From contig NZ_JAEULM010000044.1 of the NCBI RefSeq assembly GCF_016793825.1, forward strand, positions 496,001 to 560,000: 64,000 bases of DNA, in the 5' to 3' direction. Shown one piece after another: positions 43,198 through 51,509 of the stretch. This DNA is from Sphingopyxis sp. GTDB lineage: Bacteria; Pseudomonadota; Alphaproteobacteria; Sphingomonadales; Sphingomonadaceae. The notes beneath the pieces were generated by a model. That model searched no databases. It saw only the letters and a list, made by a program, of their open reading frames with translations, and was not told the DNA's origin. Each line of letters starts with the position of its first letter. The stretch's first letter is position 1. The position numbers were made by a program, and so were the translations under genes.

Positions 43198-44166
43198 TCA
43201 GCGACTGAGGACGATCACCCGGTCGGAGAGCCGCAATGATCTCAAATTCAATGTCTTTTCGAGCGCGTCGATAGCCTCAAGCGGATGATCGAGATCGTAG
43301 ACGCCGCTAACGCGGATAGCAGCGGCATCACCACGAACCGTCCAATAGCCTCGCCGCTGGCGCCCGATCTCAGCCACGACCTCGCCGAGCGGACGATCCA
43401 CGACGATGAGCCGCCCTTGCCTCCAGGCGGTCGCCGCGGCGACATCGGCGCGGGCCGGGACGCTCACGCGGTCAGCACCGAAGCTCGCGGCCTCTCCCTC
43501 CTTCACGACGGCTGTGCGCCCCGCTTCGGTCCGCACGCGAACATCATGCTCGGTCACCGCCAATTCAGCCGCATCGTCCCGCTCGCGTATCCCGAACGCG
43601 GTGCCGAGCGCGGTTACCGAACCGACGCCGGTCTCGACCGTAAAAGGTCGGGATTGATCAGGCGCTATGTCGAAATAGGCTGAGCCTTCGAGAAGACGAA
43701 GTATCCGCCGCCGCCCGCTGTCGTCGTATGCAATTGCCGAGCGACCATCGAGCGTCACGACCGAGCCATCGGAAAGATTAACCAACAGCCTTTCCCCGGC
43801 ACCTGTCGCATAGTCTGCGCGCAGCCAGATAGAAAACGCCCCGACTTGGGTGAGCGCCAGCACCGCGAGGCTTGCAGCGATCGCGACCGCGGTGCGTCGG
43901 CGCCGCATGATCGGCCAAGGTCGGCCATTGCTCGCGGGATGGCACCGGGCGTGGGGCGCTGGCAGCGCGGGCATCCGAGCACCAGTTTGCTGGTACCGGA
44001 GCCAGACCGAACGATGGCGCCGATAGGCGGCCTCGTGGACGGGATCAGCGATCCATCTATCGAATGCGGCCTGTTCGGCCGTGCTCAGCCCGTGCCCGTC
44101 GTGCTTGACCACCCAAACCGCTGCCTGAGCATCCATACCGCCAACAAGATCATCCTCACTCGACAT
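43198..44166 (-). CDS. FecR-type anti-sigma/sigma regulator
   Basis: A 322-residue protein. An N-terminal cytoplasmic DUF4880-type region has A-A-F-D-R-W-I-A-D-P-V-H-E-A-A-Y. A single membrane segment (A-V-A-I-A-A-S-L-A-V-L-A-L, about residues 95-108) and a periplasmic FecR domain (L-L-V-N-L-S-D-G-S-V-V-T-L-D, V-T-A-L-G-T-A-F-G-I) follow, with a C-terminal STN-like part. I start at M-S-S-E-D-D-L, six bases after GAGG, not at the upstream ATG. It receives the signal from the receptor's STN domain and controls the sigma factor. Confidence 0.92.
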   Translation of the reverse strand: MSSEDDLVGGMDAQAAVWVVKHDGHGLSTAEQAAFDRWIADPVHEAAYRRHRSVWLRYQQTGARMPALPAPHARCHPASNGRPWPIMRRRRTAVAIAASLAVLALTQVGAFSIWLRADYATGAGERLLVNLSDGSVVTLDGRSAIAYDDSGRRRILRLLEGSAYFDIAPDQSRPFTVETGVGSVTALGTAFGIRERDDAAELAVTEHDVRVRTEAGRTAVVKEGEAASFGADRVSVPARADVAAATAWRQGRLIVVDRPLGEVVAEIGRQRRGYWTVRGDAAAIRVSGVYDLDHPLEAIDALEKTLNLRSLRLSDRVIVLSR

Positions 44167-44221
44167 CGCGCGCCTCGTCGCTCCGCCCCGATGGGCGAGC
44201 ATCCTTCCACCCTCTCATTCC

Positions 44222-44267
44222 CTTAGTCGGAGTGGAATTGGAATTGACGCCTAGCGGCAAAAAAATT
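44222..44267 (-). promoter_or_regulatory. FecI-type ECF promoter of the fecR-like gene
   Basis: Minus-strand blocks AATTTTTTT, TAGGCGTCA (44245-44253) and CTCCGACTAAG (44222-44232) repeat those before the receptor. The element lies in the 102-base gap between the sigma gene and fecR, giving fecR its own inducible promoter. Confidence 0.65.
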
Positions 44268-44268
44268 C

Positions 44269-44772
44269 TCAGGGATGATCGTCGGCGAGGAAGCGCGCGC
44301 ACAGCATCAGCGCGTGCGCAAGTTGCTTGTCGATCTGCTTCTGCCCGATCCCCAGACGCTCGGCAATCTCCGCTTTCTCGAGCATTTCGACATGACGCAT
44401 CGCAAAGACTTCGCGGCAGCGTGGCGGAAGCGTCTGGGTCGCGGCATGAAGCCGCGCGAGCTCATCGCGTCCCACGACATACGCCTCGGCGGAAGGCGCG
44501 TCGTCAGCAATTCGCTCAGCGTCAGCATCATGAACGAGCCAGCTCGACCATCGGTACTGCTGCCGCATGGCATCGGCAGCGAGGTTTCGGGCAATACCGA
44601 AGAGATAGCGCGGAACATTCTCGACACGCCCTGCCTTGATCGCGGGCATGGCCTGCGCCCATGTTTCCTGGACGATATCGGCAGGCTCGATCGGCGGACG
44701 CACTCGTCGCTCGACGCTGGCCAGCAGGCCGGCGCGGTGCTGCGCGAACAGCGAAAGGGCATCAACGGTCAT
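44269..44772 (-). CDS. FecI-like ECF RNA polymerase sigma factor
   Basis: A 167-residue ECF sigma factor. Region 2 has A-D-I-V-Q-E-T-W-A-Q-A and Y-L-F-G-I-A-R-N-L-A-A-D, and region 4 has L-P-P-R-C-R-E-V-F-A-M-R-H-V-E and A-E-I-A-E-R-L-G-I. I start at M-T-V-D-A-L-S-L-F; the frame is open upstream but that part is the 3' end of the TonB-like gene in another frame. Signal flow would be receptor, FecR, sigma, then the promoters at 43128 and 44222. Confidence 0.92.
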   Translation of the reverse strand: MTVDALSLFAQHRAGLLASVERRVRPPIEPADIVQETWAQAMPAIKAGRVENVPRYLFGIARNLAADAMRQQYRWSSWLVHDADAERIADDAPSAEAYVVGRDELARLHAATQTLPPRCREVFAMRHVEMLEKAEIAERLGIGQKQIDKQLAHALMLCARFLADDHP

Positions 44773-45565
44773 TGCTCGAACACCGGCGGCATGATCAGGA
44801 ACCGGATCGGCATCGTCACTTCGAGCTGATCCGGAAGCTCGGGGGGATCGGCGGGAACGGCGCGGAGCGGTGCACCATATCGAGGGTCGCGCGGTCGAGA
44901 GCCTTGCTGCCCGTGCTGGCGATGATCGACACCTCCGCCAGGCGGCCAATGCGTTCGATCGTGAAACGGATGGTGCCATTGCCTTCGAAGCCGGCGAGCA
45001 AGGCGCCGCGCGGGTAACGGCGCTGGGCACTGATCCGGGCAAGGACCGCGCGCTGATAGCTGTGTGTCACAGCGCCTAGCGGATCCGGCTCGGCGCTGTC
45101 CGGAGGAAGCACTTGTACCCGAAGCGGTTCGGAGACTTCGATCGGGCGCTGCGCCTGCGGTTCGGCGGCTGGGAGCGAAATTTCGACCGTTTTCGGCAAT
45201 GGCGTTGCAACGACTGACATCTCGCGGTCGGGCCGCGCCGTCGATCGATCGACCGAATTGGGCAGCAAGGTAACAACGATGGTGTCGTCAGGTGGGTAGG
45301 ATGTCGTCGGCCCAGTCCAACTGTGGATCGCGATCGCGACGATCCCGAGGAGGATCGCCACCGAGACCGCTGTCGCAATCAGGCGCCCCGGCCAGAGCAC
45401 CGGACGATAGTGAGATGGCAGCCTGTCTTCGAGAGCAACGATCGAACCTGCGATCTTTTGACTTCGCCTTTCGACACGATCAACGCCCGCCGCCGCTCTT
45501 CCGTCGAGGCAGACTACCGTCGGTTCAGCGAAGGCGAGCGCAGTAGAACGCATGATCTCTGCCAT
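44769..45565 (-). CDS. TonB-family energy transducer, frameshifted near its 3' end
   Basis: The protein has an N-terminal cytoplasmic part, one membrane helix (about residues 62-84), a Pro-rich spacer and a TonB C-terminal domain (R-Y-P-R-G-A-L-L-A-G-F-E-G-N-G-T, A-L-D-R-A-T-L-D-M-V). As written, the frame ends at 44816 after F-P-P-I-P-P-S-F-R. One extra base in the six-C run at 44841-44846 would restore the typical ending P-P-E-L-P-D-Q-L-E-V-T-M-P-I-R-F, with a stop that overlaps the sigma start as ATGA at 44769-44772. I therefore give the restored extent. A Fur-like box is just upstream. Confidence 0.8.
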
Positions 45566-45571
45566 AACAGT

Positions 45572-45588
45572 TTGCGAACGACTCGCAA
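45572..45588. promoter_or_regulatory. Fur-like box TTGCGA-N5-TCGCAA
   Basis: TTGCGAACGACTCGCAA is a perfect 17-base dyad seven bases before the TonB-like start, flanked by A/T. It resembles Fur sites reported for alphaproteobacterial iron genes and would make the whole TonB-sigma-FecR-receptor run iron-repressed. Confidence 0.65.
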
Positions 45589-45703
45589 TAAAGTTCTCAT
45601 TGTCAACACTTGAGGCTCACCGAAACGGCAGAGCCGTCCGCCAGCCGGACCTTTCAGTGCAAACCTCATGACGGAGTAACGGTGCTCGGCCGCTTGCGGC
45701 CTG

Positions 45704-46870
45704 TCAGCTTTGCGGTGAATTCGGAGAAATGCTGATCGACGTGGCGCCTCGACGGCGCCGCCTGTCCGCTCCGAATCGAACGGAGGAACCGAGCGCTGCA
45801 TTGAGGCGGGCAAGACGGTCGAGAACCTCGTCCGCCGAGGAACCGGTTGCGAGCCGCGGACTCCCTCTCACACGACGCCCCTTATATTCGATCCCGCCGG
45901 CGTCGAGCTGAACCGGGATCAAAGACGTGTTCGTGACGCGGCCGCCGACGACGTCGAGTTGTGCAATCACCGACTGCCATGCCTCCGGTCCATAGGCACC
46001 ATCGGCTTTTTCCGACTGGAAGATGAAGGACGAGAGACCGTGGAAGAGCGGTGCGCCACGATAATATTCAATGCCCTGCAGTTCGGGAACGCCGTGCGCG
46101 ACAAAGGTCGCGGCGCCGGCATCGATCGCGCGGCGCGCCAGGTCGCGTTGCCATGCCGGCGTATCCGACTTGCGCGCTTCCCAATAATGGCTGTGCAGAT
46201 AGGCAATGACTGTCGCCCCGCTGCCCGCTGCAAGGCGGATAGCGGCGAGATAGCGCTCGACGTCGACCGCGACAAGCGCGCCGTCCGGTCCGCGCCGCAG
46301 TTCGTTGACCCCCGGCCTTGTGTCGGTGGCTGCTGCTCCGTCACGGATCGCCCCCGCAGCCGCCGAGACGAGCGCAATGCGTTCGCGAGCCTGTAGAAAT
46401 CCGGGGCTGCTCGCGGCGGCGAGGTCGCGGCCGGTGCCGGCATAAGCGAGCTTGCGGGTCTCGAGAGCGTCGATCGTCGACAGGATACCGCCGCTGTCCA
46501 GATCCCAGGCATGATTGTTCGAGGTCGCGACAATATTGACCCCGATCGCCTGCAAGCAGTCGATGACCTCCGGATGGCCGACGTGCAGCACCTCGCTGTC
46601 CGAAGGCCGCGTCGACTTCCCGGCCAGCGGGCCCGCGATCACCGTTTCCAGGTCGGTGAAGACCGCATCGCGCCCTTTCAGCAAACGCTGAAACCCGCTG
46701 AGCCCGTCCCAGCCGAGCGCACGCAGATCGGTCTTGATCAGCGATTGGCCAAGCAGGCTGATCCGCAGAGGCCGGCTGCCGGCCCCAACCAGAACCGGCA
46801 GAAAAACGACCGAAATTCCAGCACCGATCAGGTGTCTTCGGGTCGGCGCGGGCAAGCAGGCTGATGTCAT
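45704..46870 (-). CDS. CapA-family metallophosphatase-like protein
   Basis: A 388-residue protein of the CapA (PGA_cap) family. A twin-Arg-like leader T-R-R-H-L-I-G-A-G-I is followed by a hydrophobic stretch. F-T-D-L-E-T-V-I, A-T-S-N-N-H-A-W-D and Y-L-H-S-H-Y-W-E carry the metal-binding positions, and V-A-H-G-V-P-E-L-Q-G closes the domain. GGGGGGA precedes the ATG. Members range from poly-gamma-glutamate capsule proteins to amide-bond enzymes. It diverges from the receptor at 47026, so it may act in the same uptake system; that link is inference. Confidence 0.85.
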   Translation of the reverse strand: MTSACLPAPTRRHLIGAGISVVFLPVLVGAGSRPLRISLLGQSLIKTDLRALGWDGLSGFQRLLKGRDAVFTDLETVIAGPLAGKSTRPSDSEVLHVGHPEVIDCLQAIGVNIVATSNNHAWDLDSGGILSTIDALETRKLAYAGTGRDLAAASSPGFLQARERIALVSAAAGAIRDGAAATDTRPGVNELRRGPDGALVAVDVERYLAAIRLAAGSGATVIAYLHSHYWEARKSDTPAWQRDLARRAIDAGAATFVAHGVPELQGIEYYRGAPLFHGLSSFIFQSEKADGAYGPEAWQSVIAQLDVVGGRVTNTSLIPVQLDAGGIEYKGRRVRGSPRLATGSSADEVLDRLARLNAALGSSVRFGADRRRRRGATSISISPNSPQS

Positions 46871-46938
46871 AATCCCCCCTTCCTCTTGCCCCTTCCATAC
46901 AGACTGCGCCGAAAGACGGGCAACATCATGCACTTTCG

Positions 46939-46965
46939 TTATGAGACTATCCACGACTGTCATAA
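46939..46965. promoter_or_regulatory. Dyad in the divergent CapA/receptor promoter region
   Basis: TTATGA-N15-TCATAA forms an interrupted inverted repeat near the middle of the 155-base divergent gap. It is a candidate site for the LysR regulator at 53344. Confidence 0.4.
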
Positions 46966-47025
46966 TGTTTTTCGATGGCACGCATCGCCCTAAGCCGGTG
47001 AGCGAATCACAATTTGGGGGGCAAT

Positions 47026-49923
47026 ATGACCATCGAATCCGCTCGTTTCGTCCGGCGCCGGCAGGGCGCCAAACTGGCCGCCGCGGCCGGCATCAGCCTT
47101 GCCGCGCTGGCATGGCCTTCTCTGGTTCAGGCGCAGGATGCGGAAGAAACGGCCGCCTCGGATGCCGACACCGGCGGCGACATCATCGTCACGGGCTCGC
47201 GCATCGGACGCAAGGATGCCGATTCGGTCGGACCGATTCTGACGGTCACCTCGGACGACATAACCAAGTCGGGCACCTCGTCGATCGGTGACCTGCTCCA
47301 GAAGCTCCCGTCCGCCGGTGTCAGCCTCAACTCGAACGGAACCCAAGGCACCTCCTACGGAGCGAGTTCGATCAACCTGCGCTACCTCGGCGGCGCCGAA
47401 GGCAGCGGAAACCGCGTCCTCGTCCTCGTCGACGGGCACCGCTGGGTCGACGGGGTCGGCCAGCGCGGCTTCCGCGACTTCGTCGATCTCAACACGATGC
47501 CGCAGGGCATGATCGACGGCATCGAGATCCTGAAGGACGGCGCCTCTGCCATCTATGGCGCCGACGCGATCGCCGGCGTCGTCAACATCAAGACCGTCCA
47601 GCCCTTCGACGGGCTACGCGGATCGGTACGCGCCGGGATCACCAGCCATGGCGATGGTGCCGAACTCGGCGGCAAGCTGACCGTCGGCAAGACCTGGGAT
47701 CGCGCCTCGGTCATCCTGTCGGGCAGCTATTTCAAGTCTCGCCCGATCCGCACCGACGCGCGCGACCTGACGACGCTGACGCTCGTCCCGCAGACTGCGG
47801 TCGGCAACAATCCCAACGGGCTGTTCATCCTGCCGGGACTTGCGAACAACGCCTATTTCGGTACGCCCGCTGGCTTCGCCAGTTCGGCGAACCCGATCGT
47901 GCTCAACAATGGCGCGACGATCGGCACCGGCAATACCGCGGACAACGCCTTCCACGTCGGCGCGCTGCCAGGCGATTTCTACAACACGCAGGCTCAGGGC
48001 ATCTACTCGGCGGGCCCGTCGGAGCGTTACGGCTTCTACGGCCGCTTCGATTATGAACTGACCGACGATGCGCGGATCAAGGTCGAGGGCGTCTATAACC
48101 GGCGCAAGTCGAACCAGCTCTTCTCGCCCGTCCTGCTCGACATCGGCGGTACGGCCGGAACGGTGCGCGGCTTTGCGATCCCGAACAATCAGATGTTCAA
48201 CCCCTTCGGAACCGCGAACGGCGTGCCGGTCGCGAACGCGCTCGGCTTCGCCGCAAACAGCGCGTGGCGCATCCGCACGGTGATGGACGACGTCGGCAAC
48301 CGCAACAATATTCAGGATGTCGAGACGCTCCGCTTTTCGGTCGGCGTCGACGGCAGCTTCATGATCGGCGGCGGCGAATGGCGCTGGGACGTCTTTGGAT
48401 CCTATTCGAAGAACAGCATCCACACCGTTGCCGAGAACGGGATCAACTATGACAACCTGTTTCTCGGACTCGGGTCACCCGCGACCTGCGCCGCGACGGC
48501 TGGCTGCGTGCCGATCAACCTCTTCGCGCCGATGACCGAGGCACAGGCGGCCTACATCCGCTTCACCACGCGCGAGTACAACCGTACCGAACTCTACAAC
48601 GCTGCGTTCAACGTCACCGGCAACCTGTTCGACCTGCCCGCGGGCCCGGTCGCGCTCGCGGTCGGCTATGAGTATCGCCAGAACCGCGGCTTCGATGCGC
48701 CCGATCCGATCGTGAACGCGCCGCCGACCTATCTCAATCCGGCACTTTATGCCAAGACGACCGGGCAGACGCGCACGCCGACGGTGGGCCAATATGATCT
48801 CCACGAGGCCTATGCCGAACTCAATGTCCCGATCTTCCGCGACCAGCCGTTCGCCGAGAGCCTCGAACTCAGCCTGGCGGGCCGCTATTCGGACTATTCG
48901 ACCGTCGGCAACAAGGTCACGTTGAAGGCGGGCCTCGGCTATCGTCCGATCGAAGACATCCTGTTCCGCGGCACCTATTCGCAGGGCTTCCGCGCGCCAT
49001 CGATCAACGAACTCTATCAGGGAGCTCGCCAGACGAGCTTCCAGGGCGTCGACCCATGCAACGGCGGCGCTTCGGCAAATCAGGGTCTGCCGGGCTGCGC
49101 CGGCGTGCCGACCGGCTACAATCAGGCCAATTTCAATCTCAACGGCCTGATCCCCGGCGTTATCAGCGGCAACGCAGGCCTCAAGCCCGAAACAGCCGAC
49201 ACCTACAGCGCCGGCGTCGCCATCTCGCCGAGCGGGATCCGCGGGCTGTCGCTGACGGTCGATTATTACAAGATCAAGATCAAGAACGCGATCGCTTCGC
49301 AGACGCCGACCCAGATCATGCAGCTTTGCGCCGTGCGCGGCGGCGTGTTCTGCGACCTTGTCAGCCGTGACGCCGGCACCGGCGCGATCCTGGAATTGCT
49401 GCAGGGCGCGCAGAATCTCAACTCGATCACCACCGATGGTGTCGACGCGACGCTGCGCTACGACTTCAATACCGGTATCGGCCGCATCTCTGCGGTGGTC
49501 GACGCCTCCTACCTCCACTCGTTCAAGACGACCGCGCCAAACCCCGCGGGCGGCGATCCGATCGTCGACGAACGGGCCGGCAAGGGCGATACGCCGCGCG
49601 CGACCTATCCGCACTGGAAGGGACAGACATCGCTCGGCTGGACCGGCGATACCGTCGATGCGACGCTGCGCGCCCGTTACATCGGCCCAACCACCGACGT
49701 CGTGAACACGGTGAAAAACGCCCGGACGCGTTCGATCATTTATACCGACTTCGAACTCGGCTTCAGCATCAACGACGACGCGGCGCGCTTCAGCCTCGGC
49801 ATCAACAATCTGTTCGACAAGGCCCCGCCCGCTTCCTACGCCAATGCCCCGATCAACTATGACATCTACACCTATGACGCGCGTGGACGCTTCGTTTACG
49901 CCAGCTTCTCGGTAAAGATGTGA
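47026..49923 (+). CDS. TonB-dependent outer-membrane receptor (large, iron-independent type)
   Basis: A 965-residue receptor. Signal peptide ends W-P-S-L-V-Q-A|Q, then G-G-D-I-I-V-T-G-S-R-I as TonB box, a plug with I-D-G-I-E-I-L-K-D-G-A-S-A-I-Y-G-A-D-A-I and A-G-V-V-N-I-K-T, and a barrel ending F-V-Y-A-S-F-S-V-K-M. The G-S-R-I and K-D-G-A-S-A-I-Y-G style belongs to the group that imports peptides, sugars and other organic nutrients. GGGGGG precedes the ATG at 47026; a TTG four codons earlier was discarded. The transporter and hydrolase genes that follow suggest an amide or ester substrate. Confidence 0.92.
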   Translation: MTIESARFVRRRQGAKLAAAAGISLAALAWPSLVQAQDAEETAASDADTGGDIIVTGSRIGRKDADSVGPILTVTSDDITKSGTSSIGDLLQKLPSAGVSLNSNGTQGTSYGASSINLRYLGGAEGSGNRVLVLVDGHRWVDGVGQRGFRDFVDLNTMPQGMIDGIEILKDGASAIYGADAIAGVVNIKTVQPFDGLRGSVRAGITSHGDGAELGGKLTVGKTWDRASVILSGSYFKSRPIRTDARDLTTLTLVPQTAVGNNPNGLFILPGLANNAYFGTPAGFASSANPIVLNNGATIGTGNTADNAFHVGALPGDFYNTQAQGIYSAGPSERYGFYGRFDYELTDDARIKVEGVYNRRKSNQLFSPVLLDIGGTAGTVRGFAIPNNQMFNPFGTANGVPVANALGFAANSAWRIRTVMDDVGNRNNIQDVETLRFSVGVDGSFMIGGGEWRWDVFGSYSKNSIHTVAENGINYDNLFLGLGSPATCAATAGCVPINLFAPMTEAQAAYIRFTTREYNRTELYNAAFNVTGNLFDLPAGPVALAVGYEYRQNRGFDAPDPIVNAPPTYLNPALYAKTTGQTRTPTVGQYDLHEAYAELNVPIFRDQPFAESLELSLAGRYSDYSTVGNKVTLKAGLGYRPIEDILFRGTYSQGFRAPSINELYQGARQTSFQGVDPCNGGASANQGLPGCAGVPTGYNQANFNLNGLIPGVISGNAGLKPETADTYSAGVAISPSGIRGLSLTVDYYKIKIKNAIASQTPTQIMQLCAVRGGVFCDLVSRDAGTGAILELLQGAQNLNSITTDGVDATLRYDFNTGIGRISAVVDASYLHSFKTTAPNPAGGDPIVDERAGKGDTPRATYPHWKGQTSLGWTGDTVDATLRARYIGPTTDVVNTVKNARTRSIIYTDFELGFSINDDAARFSLGINNLFDKAPPASYANAPINYDIYTYDARGRFVYASFSVKM

Positions 49924-49976
49924 TCGGATCGGCCGCGCCGGGGACGGTGCGGCCTTTGAGACGCGGGGCGGCGAAT

Positions 49977-51509
49977 ATGCCAGGCAAGACGCAGAAATGG
50001 CTCGACCGGGTCGAGCGCTGGGGCAATGCCCTGCCCGATCCGGTATTCATCTTCCTCGGCCTGATCGCGCTGCTGGTCGCGGCGTCGGTCGCCGCAGCGC
50101 TGTTCGGGTGGAGCGCGGTCAATCCGGTCAGCGGCGAGATGCTGACCGCGAAGAGCCTGCTCTCGGCCGAAAATGTCGGCAAGCTGTTGACCGAGATGCC
50201 CGATACGATGGCGAATTTCCCGCCGTTGGGGCTGATCCTCGTCGTGATGCTCGGCGCCGCGGTCGCCGAGCGGTCGGGGTTGTTCACCACGCTCATGAAC
50301 CGCGCGATGCGCGGCGTCCCGAACCGTTTCCTCAGCCCCGCGATCTTCCTGATCGGGCTTCTGTCGCATCAGGCGGCCGACGCCGCCTATGTGGTGCTTA
50401 TACCCTTGTCGGCTATCATCTTCGCGGCGGCCGGGCGTCACCCGTTGTCGGGCATCGCGATTGCCTATGCCGGGATCTCCGGGGCTTTCGCCGCCAACCT
50501 GCTGCCCGGCCAGTTCGACGTGCTGATGCTCGGCATCACCAAGTCGGCGACCGCGCTGCTGGTCCCCGACCATATGCTCAACCCGCTCGGTAACTGGTAT
50601 TTCACCGCCGCGCTGGGACTGATCCTGATCCCGGTGACCTGGTTCGTGAACGACCGTATCGTCGAGCCGCGCCTCGGCACCTGGACAGGTTCGCCGCCCG
50701 AGGGCGAAATAGAGGATGAGGCTGATCCCGCTGCCCATCGGAAAGGTCTCCGTCGCGCAGGGCTGGCCGCGATCGCGATTGCGTTCATCTTCGCGGCCTT
50801 CACGCTGTGGCCTGGCTACACTCCGCTCGTCGATGGCACCGCAGCCGGGCCAGCGCGGCTCGAGCCTTTCTACGCCTCGCTCGTCGCGGGCTTCATGTTC
50901 CTCTTCCTCGTCTGTGGCTGGGTCTACGGCGCAGCGGTCGGTACGATCAGCTCGCACCGCGACGTCGTGAAAATGATGACCGAGGGACTCGCGACGATGA
51001 CGCCCTTCCTCGTCATTTCCTTCTTCGCCGCGCACTTCATCGCGATGTTCGCCTGGTCGAACCTGGGTCCGGTCATGGCGATCAACGGCGCCGACTGGCT
51101 GCGCGCGCAGCAGCTCGCAACACCGGTAATGCTGATCTTGCTGCTGCTCATGTCGTCTGTCTTCGACCTCGTCATCGGATCGGCCTCGGCAAAGTGGAGC
51201 GCGATGGCACCGATCGTCGTGCCGATGCTTATGCTGCTCGGCGTGTCGCCCGAAATGACGACTGCGGCTTACCGGATGGGCGACTCTATTTTCAACATCG
51301 TGACCCCGGTTGCGTCGAACTTCGTCCTCGTCCTCGTGCTGGCGCAGCGCTGGCGGCAGGATTTCGGCGTGGGATCGCTGATCGCGCTGATGCTGCCCTT
51401 CTCGATCGCGATCGGGCTGACCGGACTCTGCCTCGTCAGCCTGTGGACAGGGTTCGAGTTGCCCGTCGGTCCGGGTGCGCCCGCGACCTATGCGATGCCC
51501 GCGCGATGA
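49977..51509 (+). CDS. abgT: AbgT-family p-aminobenzoyl-glutamate-type transporter
   Basis: A 510-residue permease with about eleven hydrophobic segments. It begins M-P-G-K-T-Q-K-W-L-D-R-V-E-R-W-G-N-A-L-P-D-P and contains S-H-Q-A-A-D-A-A-Y-V-V-L-I-P-L, G-A-F-A-A-N-L-L-P-G and S-A-S-A-K-W-S-A-M-A-P, hallmark AbgT stretches. The length equals that of E. coli AbgT (508). A GTG 19 codons upstream overlapping the receptor stop is possible but has no ribosome-binding site. Members import p-aminobenzoyl-glutamate or export sulfa drugs. The hydrolase gene overlaps its stop. Confidence 0.9.
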   Translation: MPGKTQKWLDRVERWGNALPDPVFIFLGLIALLVAASVAAALFGWSAVNPVSGEMLTAKSLLSAENVGKLLTEMPDTMANFPPLGLILVVMLGAAVAERSGLFTTLMNRAMRGVPNRFLSPAIFLIGLLSHQAADAAYVVLIPLSAIIFAAAGRHPLSGIAIAYAGISGAFAANLLPGQFDVLMLGITKSATALLVPDHMLNPLGNWYFTAALGLILIPVTWFVNDRIVEPRLGTWTGSPPEGEIEDEADPAAHRKGLRRAGLAAIAIAFIFAAFTLWPGYTPLVDGTAAGPARLEPFYASLVAGFMFLFLVCGWVYGAAVGTISSHRDVVKMMTEGLATMTPFLVISFFAAHFIAMFAWSNLGPVMAINGADWLRAQQLATPVMLILLLLMSSVFDLVIGSASAKWSAMAPIVVPMLMLLGVSPEMTTAAYRMGDSIFNIVTPVASNFVLVLVLAQRWRQDFGVGSLIALMLPFSIAIGLTGLCLVSLWTGFELPVGPGAPATYAMPAR

